Origin: a virus
Reading direction: 5' to 3' (one strand)
Virus record (IMG/VR): IMGVR_UViG_3300042731_003507
Location: 1 to 35,323 of that record
DNA length: 35,323 bases
Shown in pieces: positions 25,072 to 33,345 of this stretch (positions are counted from its first letter, which is position 1; each line of letters starts with the position of its first letter). The notes beneath the pieces are model-generated. The model had not been told where the DNA came from and did no database searches. It saw only the letters and a list, made by a program, of their open reading frames with translations. The translations under genes were made by a program, and so were the position numbers.

Positions 25072-26320
25072 CTCTGCGTTTTACTTCCTCTAAGACATTC
25101 ATTAATTGACCAGCGATGTTTTTCCAGTCATATTTTGGATCAGATGTAATTTCAATAGCTTTTTGACCCAACTCCTTTAACATTTTTCCGCCGGTTTTCC
25201 AATCTTGATAAACCTCTTCTAGTTTTTCAACTAAGCCATCTGTGCTTGGAACCCTGCCAACAGTGTGTGTGCCCTCATAAACATGTTCCGCAATCGTTGG
25301 AATGTAGATTGCAGCATCTCCCCAAATTTCGGGCAGTACCGAGTGGTCCGGCACAATTTGAGGCTTACCCACTGATCCGTGTTCCCAAGATGTTAGACCC
25401 CAACCTTCTCCCATGCCTGTGTTTAAACCTACATCACATGCATTGTAGATCAAATTTAGTCTTTCATCAGGAATATTCGGAAGGGTAGGAACATTTGCAC
25501 TGATTGCTAAACGGTCATCAAAACCGTATCTAACAGCAAGTCTCATGATATCCCAACCCATATCTTTTGTACCCATATGAAGGTACAACTTCACGTTTTT
25601 AGGTTTATCCCGTGAGAATTCAGCAAATGCTCTTAGCGTGATATCAATTCTCTTTCGGGGTTGATTTCTGTTGGCATTCAAAACAATAAATGAATTTTGA
25701 AATTCTGGTTTGTTCTGAATTGGGAAGATTGCTTCTCTTGCAATCTGGGTTCCCGTCTTGATAATCTTTCCATCACTTGTTGAATCTGGAATAGGATAAA
25801 ATCTATTCTTATCAACTCCGTGAGGAAGAGTTTCAATTGTTGTGGGGTTTACAGCCCCTGTTTCAAGAATAACATTTTTACCAAACTGAGTATATACTAA
25901 TGTCTTCTTGACTAATTCTGCATAATCCCTAAACCATAGCGGATCATGCTCGGTTGCATCTACTGGAAAGTAAACAACAACTGGAATTTGCTCAATACCT
26001 TGTACAACACCTTTAGCTTCAATAATTGATGCTAAGTATCTTTGTAATACCCAAGGATCATTGAGCATAAAAATTACGTGGGGTTGAACATATTGAATTA
26101 GATTAATAAATCGTCCAAATCCCCATAGGTCTCCTCCAAGAGATGCTGGATACATTTTCCACCAGTTCTCATGAGGGTCTCCACGATAATTTACAGCTAA
26201 ATGGTGTACATCAAACCGTTCTTTATCAAATTGTTCCAATAAACTGTGAGCTACTCTCGAAAACCCTGTAGGAGCCTCACCATCACTAACCCAAAGAATT
26301 CGCATCCTTTCCTCTGACAT
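25049..26320 (-). CDS. GT4-family glycosyltransferase in the neck operon
   Basis: The 423-aa protein has a GT-B fold pattern. It opens with ILWVSDGEAPTGFSRVAHSL (a glycine loop binding the sugar donor), then PHVIFMLNDPW and VYFPVDATEH. The C-terminal domain has FIVLNANRNQPRKRIDITLR (the usual N.R..RK/R strand) and GMGEGWGLTSWEHGSVGKP near 300, the E-x7-E donor-site motif of GT4 enzymes. It transfers a sugar from a nucleotide donor to an unknown acceptor. Cytoplasmic, no TM. RBS GGAGG is strong. Its place between connector and stopper genes is odd and suggests a moron or a virion-modifying enzyme. Other glycosyltransferases lie upstream of the terminase. Confidence 0.9.
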   Translation of the reverse strand: MSEERMRILWVSDGEAPTGFSRVAHSLLEQFDKERFDVHHLAVNYRGDPHENWWKMYPASLGGDLWGFGRFINLIQYVQPHVIFMLNDPWVLQRYLASIIEAKGVVQGIEQIPVVVYFPVDATEHDPLWFRDYAELVKKTLVYTQFGKNVILETGAVNPTTIETLPHGVDKNRFYPIPDSTSDGKIIKTGTQIAREAIFPIQNKPEFQNSFIVLNANRNQPRKRIDITLRAFAEFSRDKPKNVKLYLHMGTKDMGWDIMRLAVRYGFDDRLAISANVPTLPNIPDERLNLIYNACDVGLNTGMGEGWGLTSWEHGSVGKPQIVPDHSVLPEIWGDAAIYIPTIAEHVYEGTHTVGRVPSTDGLVEKLEEVYQDWKTGGKMLKELGQKAIEITSDPKYDWKNIAGQLMNVLEEVKRRDVNILAQ

Positions 26321-26336
26321 TTCCTAACCTCCAATG

Positions 26337-26837
26337 TTATTTATTGCCATATTCATATGTATTTCCAACATAACCTGGTAGGTGTCCTTTTCTACCTTGA
26401 GCAAGCCTGCCCTGTGGTGGCTTTAATATGTTGGTTAACTCTTCCCAATCTCTCTTTATTAATTCATCTTTTCTTCTACTAGCTTCAATATTTGAGTATG
26501 AAATTTCAGCATCTCTCCACGCGCCTACGTTCCATGATAGATTTTCTAAATCACCAGTACGAATAATTAACGATGACATCAAAATAATAGGTTTAATATC
26601 CCCACGCTCTATTACGGGTGGTTGTGGAAAAAGAAATTTTACCTTTGGATTTCTATAAACATCATTATTCTCATCAATAAGGTATTTATAATTCCACCAA
26701 GTTTGTAAAGATTCTATTCCAACAACTAATGATAATCTTAACCATTCATCAAGATGTCTGTAATTGTCTGGATCAATATCTCCAATATGAAGTCGTAATC
26801 TAGGAATCAAGTACGAAAGATTTACAGTCGTTGTCAT
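26337..26837 (-). CDS. putative head-tail adaptor (gp6-like connector)
   Basis: 166-aa helical protein with LIPRLRLHIGDIDPDNYRHL near the start, then a helix (EWLRLSLVVGIESLQTWW). This resembles the 'LR..LGD' opening of HK97 gp6/SPP1 gp15 adaptors, which form a 12-mer ring under the portal. A late stretch (EASRRKDELIKRDWEELTNI) is helical, and the tail (PGYVGNTYEYGNK) is Gly/Tyr-rich and may be extended. The start overlaps the preceding stop as TAATG. Assignment moderate. Confidence 0.6.
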   Translation of the reverse strand: MTTTVNLSYLIPRLRLHIGDIDPDNYRHLDEWLRLSLVVGIESLQTWWNYKYLIDENNDVYRNPKVKFLFPQPPVIERGDIKPIILMSSLIIRTGDLENLSWNVGAWRDAEISYSNIEASRRKDELIKRDWEELTNILKPPQGRLAQGRKGHLPGYVGNTYEYGNK

Positions 26838-27355
26838 TACTCTTCCTCTTCAGTTGGAGGAGCCCCATATCTCGATAGCTGAATTTCAGAAATTCTTTCC
26901 TCGATGTGTTGAATAATCTTTTCTGATTTTTCTAATTCTCTAGCTTTGTTCAGCACTCTAATAGCGGGTGCCTCATCGGTAAATTTTTCAAGACGATTTT
27001 TCAAAGATAGAAATGGGCTGTTTAATAAATCAACAATTTCTGCGTCTGAAATAATATTTGGTGATGGCGGAGCTTTTGGAAGTTCTTTTCTTTTCACAAG
27101 AGTAAGTCTGCCAGCATTTATATGTTTTTTATTCATTCTTTCAAAAAAGAGTTTTGATTTATCAGTCCATAATTCTATAATTTGATTTTCAATTTCATCT
27201 GCTCTATTTGGATCACCTGCTAAAATAACCCCTTCCGGTGAATCTGTGAAAGGATTAAGAGTAATCACATGTACCTTTCCAACAATAGTCTTTTTATATA
27301 CTGCAAGTGGTTCTCCATCCTGCATTGCAGCATAAATGTTTCTATCCGTAGCCAT
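26837..27355 (-). CDS. 172-residue protein after the major capsid
   Basis: Begins MATDRNIYAAMQDGEPLAVY after a good AAGGAG site, directly following the capsid gene and its hairpin. The first ~55 residues are beta-rich (KTIVGKVHVITLNPFTDSPE); the rest is helical and charged and ends with an acidic PPTEEEE tail. No family is recognised. The site suits a head-associated or connector-assembly protein. Confidence 0.6.
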   Translation of the reverse strand: MATDRNIYAAMQDGEPLAVYKKTIVGKVHVITLNPFTDSPEGVILAGDPNRADEIENQIIELWTDKSKLFFERMNKKHINAGRLTLVKRKELPKAPPSPNIISDAEIVDLLNSPFLSLKNRLEKFTDEAPAIRVLNKARELEKSEKIIQHIEERISEIQLSRYGAPPTEEEE

Positions 27356-27391
27356 TTCCTTTTTCTCCTTGTTAAATTGTTAAAGGTCAGT

Positions 27392-27414
27392 AGGGGGACG
27401 GAATCCGTCCCCCT
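27392..27414 (-). terminator. GC-rich hairpin after the major capsid gene
   Basis: GGGGGACGG (27401-27393 and its partner 27413-27405) forms a perfect 9-bp stem, 10 with the flanking A-T, around a 3-nt loop. On the minus strand the flank is AAAA before it and TACTGACC after it, so there is no U-tract in the transcribed direction; a TTTT follows on the plus strand. More likely a transcript-stabilising, processing or partially terminating element than a strong terminator. Confidence 0.6.
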
Positions 27415-27425
27415 TTTACCTAGAC

Positions 27426-28334
27426 TTATGATAGATTGTCAATCATGTAGATGCCCATCGCATTGTCGATAATCATACCGAACTGCTGATAGATTTCTAG
27501 CATCCACTGTGGGGGCGTAGGATTCATATCGCTCCACTGCTTTGTTTTCACATCGCCGTAAGTAATAAATTCACCAACACCTTCACCAATAACTAGTACA
27601 TAGCTTTCTGGTACTAGTTTGTTATAATCTTCAGGGTTGTCCCATACTTGTTCAACAACCTTGATTGGAACGCCGTAATAACGACCAATCCAACCTGTTT
27701 GACGAATTGCCTGAATATCATTTGGATCATATCCAACGTTTGTACCGTCGCTCCAAAATGCACCAAACTTCGTAATCGGAGTTAAAGCTGCACGGGAACC
27801 AACGATAGCCTTTGCACCAGGAGTCGTCTGGTTAATCTGGTCAATAGCGTCCTCAAGTGCGTCCGCTGTAATAGTTCCACCAACTGATGTATAGTTATTT
27901 GGCGTATTGGCTGAAGACCAAATTGTGCCAAGAGCTGTATACACTTTATTGATGAAGTAGTCATTCAGCTTAGCCGCCATCTCACGGCGGATTTCCTGAA
28001 TTGTACCAATTTCCCCACTTTCCAGTTCCCACTGGTTGTAGGTAACTTTCACATCTGCACCGTCAAGAATGTAGTTCATACGTTCTGAGACAGTGATTTC
28101 ACTTGCTAGATGCACAGCACCCGGTACCAATGTACGTACTTCGATGCCCTTTCTCACTTTCTTTACAAGTGAGTCACCAGGATTCAATCTTCGAGCATTT
28201 AACAGCCCCGAAATGAAATCTGCTGTCATGTGATTTGGCTGAACATATTCAACGATAATCTCAGCCAGAGCATCACGCTTCATTGGATCAGATACCATAG
28301 ATGCAATGGCTTCTGCCATTTTTTTCTCATCCAT
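27426..28334 (-). CDS. major capsid protein (HK97 fold)
   Basis: 302 aa, behind a strong AAGGAG site and the protease/decoration genes. The helical start (MAEAIASMVSDPMKRDALAE) may be the scaffold-like arm. GIEVRTLVPGAVHLASEI, a helix REMAAKLNDYFINKVYTALG, AIVGSRAALTPITKFGAF and RYYGVPIKVVEQVWDN then match the E-loop, spine helix and P-domain/A-domain order of HK97-like capsids. No DNA-level anomalies. The hairpin at 27392-27414 follows. The position and architecture make this confident, although the fold is inferred. Confidence 0.85.
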   Translation of the reverse strand: MDEKKMAEAIASMVSDPMKRDALAEIIVEYVQPNHMTADFISGLLNARRLNPGDSLVKKVRKGIEVRTLVPGAVHLASEITVSERMNYILDGADVKVTYNQWELESGEIGTIQEIRREMAAKLNDYFINKVYTALGTIWSSANTPNNYTSVGGTITADALEDAIDQINQTTPGAKAIVGSRAALTPITKFGAFWSDGTNVGYDPNDIQAIRQTGWIGRYYGVPIKVVEQVWDNPEDYNKLVPESYVLVIGEGVGEFITYGDVKTKQWSDMNPTPPQWMLEIYQQFGMIIDNAMGIYMIDNLS

Positions 28335-28355
28335 GTTATTCTATCTCCTTATAAT

Positions 28356-28934
28356 TTATAGAGTCCTAAATGTTAATGAGCCAGTATCTGAATTGTACCG
28401 CTCAACCACGGCAATTGTGCCGCTAGCATTATATGCCAATTTCCCTGCTTCAGTAGCACCATCATCTCCTGCATTCAGAACCTCAAGAGGTGCGCCAGGG
28501 CTCTCCAAATCCGCTGAGTAAACGAATGAGCCCGATGGTACTGTGAAGACACCACGATCAAATGCCAACGCCTGCCAACCAGAAGGAATTGTCACTCCCT
28601 CACGGTTTCCTGGGTAGGTTAGATGCACTTCTGCATCAAATGGGACGTTCTGTGCCTGATCCCAGCCACCACGTCTCATTGCCCAATCAAAGCTAGGAGT
28701 TGGAATAAACATTTTAATTGGACCGTGGGCGTTAGCGTTGCTTACGGGCCATGTAATGCAGTACTTTGCGACTCCAGCTTCTGTAGAGTCATCAGGAAGT
28801 TTAACTCCTGGCAAATCTACATATGAGCCGAAGTCATGATCTACACTGTGACCTGTCAGCAAAACCATGCGTCCTTCAGGAATTGCTTCTGTTGTCACAA
28901 CTCCCATAATGTCGGTATACTTGTTAATTTCCAT
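28356..28934 (-). CDS. putative head decoration/stabilisation protein (192 aa)
   Basis: Between protease/scaffold and major capsid genes, the common place for lambda gpD-type decoration proteins. Beta-rich sequence with MGVVTTEAIPEGRMVLLTGH (the 'A..I..G.V' opening common in such capsid cement proteins), a middle FIPTPSFDWAMRRGGWDQAQ, and LAYNASGTIAVVERYN near the end. RBS TTGGAGGA. Trimer cement function is inferred from context and the opening motif. Confidence 0.6.
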   Translation of the reverse strand: MEINKYTDIMGVVTTEAIPEGRMVLLTGHSVDHDFGSYVDLPGVKLPDDSTEAGVAKYCITWPVSNANAHGPIKMFIPTPSFDWAMRRGGWDQAQNVPFDAEVHLTYPGNREGVTIPSGWQALAFDRGVFTVPSGSFVYSADLESPGAPLEVLNAGDDGATEAGKLAYNASGTIAVVERYNSDTGSLTFRTL

Positions 28935-28966
28935 CTCTCAATATCCTCCAAAGTAATCCTTTGGTT

Positions 28967-30037
28967 TTACTTTTTCTTCTCGTCAAGTGACCGCAGATAG
29001 GTCACAAGATCATCAGATTCTACTTCTTTGTCTGACACATTAATGTCAGGAAGCTTAGAAGTAATACTTAGTGATGCTTCTGCTTCTTCATCATCCTGCT
29101 CTTCTCTGAAAGATACTAACTCTTGAATGAAGAAATCCAGTGCGGCTTCCTCCATACCAAGAAGCTTCTCTTCTTTCTCTTCCATATATTCGTCTGTGAC
29201 CTTGATACCAGCCTCTTCAAATCTTCCACGAATAGCTGATAGTTTTTCTTTGCGTTCATTAGCTGCATCAATTTCAGCCTTGAACTCTTTTAGCTCCTCA
29301 TACTCAGGCTTAATCTCTTCGAGTTCTGCCTTTGTAGAAGTAAGCTCTTCAAGTTGAGCCTGAGCCTTCTCAAGCTCTTCAGACTTTGCAGACAATGTTT
29401 CAGTCAGTTCATCAACCTTTTCGGTAAGACCAGCAACAATTTTTTCGTGGTCTTCTCGCTTGATTGTGTCCATAGCTTCGTCTTCTCCTTCATCATTTTC
29501 ATCTTTCGATGCTAATGCAGTAACTCCGGTACGACCCATGTATGAGGGTAAACCTACAATTGTCACCGCATTCATTTCTATATTCTTAAGTTCTAGTATT
29601 CCATCATCATCTTTAGTTGAGGCGGTCACGTCATAATTTAGCTCCCAAGAAACATCAATTGATTGTCCATTTTCGTAGCGATTTTTTATAAATTCTACGT
29701 CTTCTGAACGTTCCTTGTTCCAAAGAGCCGCTAAAGCAACCACATGATCGCCGTTCTCGACTAGATGTGCAATAGAACCAATGGGTTTAGCCCCATCGTG
29801 TCCTTCGCTAATTTTACCCTCTGCCATTTTAATCGGCATATAAATAGCCGTTTTGATAACACTTGCAAATTCTTCTTTAGGAATTCTCATGTTATTGGCA
29901 TTAGGTTTATCGTCAGTAATGACCATTTTTAGCCAAGTAACGTTGGGGTTGAGAGAAATTGAGGCAACAGCTTCGCCTAATTTCTCATCTTCTATCATTA
30001 ATTGTACATCTTTTGCGATTATGTTGACAGTTTTCAT
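28967..30037 (-). CDS. head maturation protease fused to scaffold
   Basis: 356 aa in two parts. The N-terminal ~175 residues look like a capsid-assembly serine protease: VTWLKMVITDDKPNANNMRI, H80 in SEGHDGAKPIGS, S130 in QSIDVSWELNY and IEMNAVTIVGLPSYMG. Histidine and serine fifty residues apart fit herpes/HK97-type prohead proteases. Residues ~190-290 are a strong coiled coil rich in Glu, Leu and Lys, typical of scaffolding domains, and the acidic end may bind the capsid. A single gene thus provides cleavage and scaffolding; the scaffold is likely removed on maturation. The catalytic residues are proposed, not proven. An A-rich/GGGG leader precedes the ATG. Confidence 0.75.
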   Translation of the reverse strand: MKTVNIIAKDVQLMIEDEKLGEAVASISLNPNVTWLKMVITDDKPNANNMRIPKEEFASVIKTAIYMPIKMAEGKISEGHDGAKPIGSIAHLVENGDHVVALAALWNKERSEDVEFIKNRYENGQSIDVSWELNYDVTASTKDDDGILELKNIEMNAVTIVGLPSYMGRTGVTALASKDENDEGEDEAMDTIKREDHEKIVAGLTEKVDELTETLSAKSEELEKAQAQLEELTSTKAELEEIKPEYEELKEFKAEIDAANERKEKLSAIRGRFEEAGIKVTDEYMEEKEEKLLGMEEAALDFFIQELVSFREEQDDEEAEASLSITSKLPDINVSDKEVESDDLVTYLRSLDEKKK

Positions 30038-30071
30038 TATAATTTAGCCCCTTTTTGACCAAAAATTGGTA

Positions 30072-30305
30072 TTATTTTGGCTCCTCCTCATTTTTTATTG
30101 CTTTTTCATTGGCTCCCAATGCTTCATTGACTACTTCAATTGCTTCAAATAAAGCAATTTCATATTGATCTAAAGTACTTTCAGCCTGTTGAGGAGTTTT
30201 GCCATGACGTTTGTAATAAGCAATAGCACAAATTCTTTTAGCATCTTTTTCACTTTTGCCTTTGGCTATTTCACTTTTTACACATGCTTTATATTCTTTA
30301 GGCAT
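30072..30305 (-). CDS. 77-residue basic protein after the portal
   Basis: Small helical protein starting by TAATG overlap with the portal gene. The first ~35 residues (YKACVKSEIAKGKSEKDAKR, then ICAIAYYKRHGKTPQQAE) contain a pattern I have seen in small phage ORFs near portal genes: K-G-K-S-x-x-x-A-K-x-I-C followed by a Tyr/Lys stretch. The C-terminal half is acidic. Function unknown. Two Cys in the basic half are notable. Confidence 0.65.
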   Translation of the reverse strand: MPKEYKACVKSEIAKGKSEKDAKRICAIAYYKRHGKTPQQAESTLDQYEIALFEAIEVVNEALGANEKAIKNEEEPK

Positions 30306-31792
30306 TATGCCTCCTCTGGTGGCGTACTAGGACGACCAGGACTTTCAGTTTGTGCTCCAGGCATGTTTGAAGGAGCTACTGGTTCTAGGTCCAGTTCATC
30401 CATTAATTCATCATTCTTTGATCTTCTTTGCATTTCTGTTCTAAAGTCGTAACCATATGCTCTTGTGAAAGATTCTCTTGATAAGTTACCACCCTCATAT
30501 AGAGTTGATAAACCATCATAGAACAATTGCAAACTCATCAGATTGATTGGCTTGAATGAAAGCTTAGGAACATTGCTAATTACTCGATTATATCTTCGCA
30601 TTTCAAAATAAACTTTTTCTGCAATAGGTAGAAGTTTCTTTTGAATTTGTTCCATAGTTTGAATTGGTGATAATGTTGCAATCTGAGGGTCAGAAGCAAA
30701 GGAACGCTCTGTCTCACCAGTAATTAATATACGTGGAAAACCAAGCGCCACCATAATATCTTGGTTTACTGTTTCATATTTTTTATCATCCAATAGAGCT
30801 GTAACTTCTGGAAAAATCCATTCTAGCTCTACTGTATGGTTAGTAAAAAATGCAAACACACGTTCAATTTCTTCAGTAGAAATATTTTCTCTCCACTTAA
30901 ATTGTTCTTCAAGTTCTGAAAGTTGATCTTCTTGATCTTCTGTCAATGGAAAATCATCACTACCAACTCTAACCTGAAGAATAGCACTGATAACTCTAGC
31001 AGCAATTGAGTAATCCATTCTTCGCAGATTTCTCTTATGCTTTAAAGCCTCCAATGCTGGGTACAAATAAGGAATCGGATAAGCAGAATCAGCTAGTGTA
31101 GTATCTTTGATGACCAATGGATTATCCAGTAAAATTTTGAACTGTCCTTTCAAAATTTGTTGTACAAACTCTGGATACATCCTTACTATTTCATTATATA
31201 ATTCTCTATCTTCACCACCATCAGGATAAACACCCTTACCGGTAATGAAGGCTACAACTTCGTCTGGAATCTTCAAAAAATAAGATTCCATTTCTGTAAT
31301 TAAAGGTCGCTTAATTTCAATATCCTTAGCATCGCGTAACCACATGCTTGTTGGATACATTAAGCTACTAATTCTTTTGATATACTTGTCTCTTATCTGT
31401 CTTTTGTTAAGTCTTGTAAGCTTAATTTCTGGCACTAAAAGTCCAGTAATCAAGTACTCAAAAGCAGCCTTACGCAAAAATTCTATCAAGTCCTCTGCCA
31501 AAGCGTCAAATATAGCTTCCTCTGTAACTGTAATAGAACCTTCTGGCTCAATGACCAGTTCATTAACAGACATATCAACCAGCTTGCGAATTACTGTTGA
31601 TGCTAAAGGATCGTGTCTAAAATAGAATCTACAATCCCTTACCACTTCTTCATATTTATGATGGTCATCATAAGCTAATCTATCTACAGTGCCAATCCAA
31701 GGATTTTGACTCATTGTTCTAGCACCTGAAGGATAAAGTGAGAAGGATGCTTTCGCTAACTTCTTCTCTTCAATTCTTTCTTCTTCAGCCAT
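30305..31792 (-). CDS. portal protein
   Basis: 495 aa from ATG 31792, chosen because AGAGGATAGATAAC precedes it; a start 7 codons earlier falls within the terminase end without a site. Portal signatures: DDHHKYEEVVRDCRFYFRHD, ASTVIRKLVDMSVNELVIEP, an Ile/Leu-rich middle, DQEDQLSELEEQFKWRENIS, and VNQDIMVALGFPRILITGET near residue 370, the characteristic 'l.lP..ll' region of SPP1/HK97-type portals. It would form the dodecameric ring for DNA entry and exit. It ends one base into the small basic gene. Confidence 0.85.
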   Translation of the reverse strand: MAEEERIEEKKLAKASFSLYPSGARTMSQNPWIGTVDRLAYDDHHKYEEVVRDCRFYFRHDPLASTVIRKLVDMSVNELVIEPEGSITVTEEAIFDALAEDLIEFLRKAAFEYLITGLLVPEIKLTRLNKRQIRDKYIKRISSLMYPTSMWLRDAKDIEIKRPLITEMESYFLKIPDEVVAFITGKGVYPDGGEDRELYNEIVRMYPEFVQQILKGQFKILLDNPLVIKDTTLADSAYPIPYLYPALEALKHKRNLRRMDYSIAARVISAILQVRVGSDDFPLTEDQEDQLSELEEQFKWRENISTEEIERVFAFFTNHTVELEWIFPEVTALLDDKKYETVNQDIMVALGFPRILITGETERSFASDPQIATLSPIQTMEQIQKKLLPIAEKVYFEMRRYNRVISNVPKLSFKPINLMSLQLFYDGLSTLYEGGNLSRESFTRAYGYDFRTEMQRRSKNDELMDELDLEPVAPSNMPGAQTESPGRPSTPPEEA

Positions 31793-31797
31793 GTTAT

Positions 31798-33345
31798 CTA
31801 TCCTCTTACCCATCTACTGCTTGCTAATCTAGGTTGCTGTGTACTAAACAGTCTACCATCAATCATCAAGTAATATGTAACCGCAGCACATAGCAAAGCA
31901 GCGGTAAAGTGATCTTCTCCTCTGCTACCACCTTTAGGAGTTAGAGTTCTATATACAATATCACCCTTTGGTGTCTTTGTATATGTCATTCTTTCCATTT
32001 CGGTAATCAATTCCATATCAGTTGATGAGTATATAATTTTGTGTGAGTTTGAATATTCCTGTAATAAGCTTACAGAAAAAGGTTTTGTTTTAGACTTAAT
32101 TACTTCTCCATCAGGAGTTTCTCCAAGTTCTAACCATGATCCAAACTTCACTGAATACATTCTTTTCTTAAAGTTTTTGTGAAGATAAGCTTCATCATTC
32201 ATCAAGTGATGAACCAAACCTTGTTCATTTCCTGCATCGACTCCTATAACTTCTGGACGTTCAAAATGTGTGTCCAGAAAGTCTATCAGCTTTTCTTGCA
32301 ACTGATATTCTACCTTGGTTAGTTCTATCCTAGCATGTATCTTCAATACATTGTTCTTTTCGTACATTATAACAATAGCTGTTGGTTCTGTATATCCTGT
32401 ATCAATTCCCATTATTCCAATATCACGTGGAGGTAGTTTAGGAAGTAATGCCAGCTTATTTATTATTTGAGCGTAATTCTCTTCAATGCCATTTGCCTTG
32501 GTTTTATATACTGGATAGCCTTTGATATCCATTAATCGTCTATCAAATACAGCAAATGTAGGTGATCCGTGTCTACCTAATACCAAGTGAATATAATCTT
32601 CACTATCTGCTCCGCCATATTGTTTTATATTTCTTTGTTCATCTTCCTCTGTATAACGTGGATTTTCATGAGCTGATGTTCTATGATGATGAAAATTATC
32701 ATCTATTGCATCAGCATAATAAAGCACGTTATTTTCTCGAAGACCCGTTGGTACTCCAGAAATAAATAATTTATGTCCTTCCTGCCAGCTATTTAGAACA
32801 GGCTGCAATTCCATCCATGTTCCCCAAGGATAATATCCAGCCTCGTCAAGAATAATTACAGGGCTGTGTAAACCAATAACATTAGCTCCTGTACCACTTT
32901 GACCAGCAATACGACAAATTAGTTGGGCATCATTCATCAAATTGAATGTGTGATTTGATGAGTTAATACCTCTTCTAGGTTGTATAAAGTGTTTCAAAAG
33001 ATCATTATTTCTAAATGCTTTGACCAAGCTGAAAAATACTGGTTCTAAGTGTACACGACTTGGTACAGTATAAACTATATATTCATTTCCATAAACAGCG
33101 TTTATTAAAATCCAAACAATGTAATCTGTAAGTGATACTGTTTTACCTACGGCACGACCACAACAAAGTGATACCAAGTTGTGAAAGTCCCCCAAGTATT
33201 CTTTTTGATAATCTGTATAATACCAACTGTCTACACTCCACTCTGGAAAGTCTAATGTTCTATAAAACTCTCCACAAAGAACTGGATTACGTAGTAATTC
33301 ATACAGAATCAAATCCTCTCTAGTTGTCTTTTCAGTTAAAGGCAT
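31798..33345 (-). CDS. terL: terminase large subunit
   Basis: 515 aa, the packaging motor. ATPase: Walker A-like CCGRAVGKTVS (residues 61-71), adenine-related VYTVPSRVHLEPVF, Walker B VIILDEAGYYPWG (163-175) and the coupling ISGVPTGL. Nuclease, RNase H-like: MGIDTGYTEPTA (D315) and IGVDAGNEQG (Asp near 368), with GSRGEDHFTAALLCA (Asp near 490) at the end, giving the three-acidic-residue metal site. No small terminase gene is visible in the window. The gene begins by TAATG overlap with the upstream glycosyltransferase, so packaging and sugar genes share a transcript. Confidence 0.95.
   Translation of the reverse strand: MPLTEKTTREDLILYELLRNPVLCGEFYRTLDFPEWSVDSWYYTDYQKEYLGDFHNLVSLCCGRAVGKTVSLTDYIVWILINAVYGNEYIVYTVPSRVHLEPVFFSLVKAFRNNDLLKHFIQPRRGINSSNHTFNLMNDAQLICRIAGQSGTGANVIGLHSPVIILDEAGYYPWGTWMELQPVLNSWQEGHKLFISGVPTGLRENNVLYYADAIDDNFHHHRTSAHENPRYTEEDEQRNIKQYGGADSEDYIHLVLGRHGSPTFAVFDRRLMDIKGYPVYKTKANGIEENYAQIINKLALLPKLPPRDIGIMGIDTGYTEPTAIVIMYEKNNVLKIHARIELTKVEYQLQEKLIDFLDTHFERPEVIGVDAGNEQGLVHHLMNDEAYLHKNFKKRMYSVKFGSWLELGETPDGEVIKSKTKPFSVSLLQEYSNSHKIIYSSTDMELITEMERMTYTKTPKGDIVYRTLTPKGGSRGEDHFTAALLCAAVTYYLMIDGRLFSTQQPRLASSRWVRG

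Noticed and set aside
30038-30071. Small inverted repeat ACCAA/TTGGT before the protease gene
   Set aside because: Only a 5-bp A/T-rich stem, too weak to call a terminator or operator.
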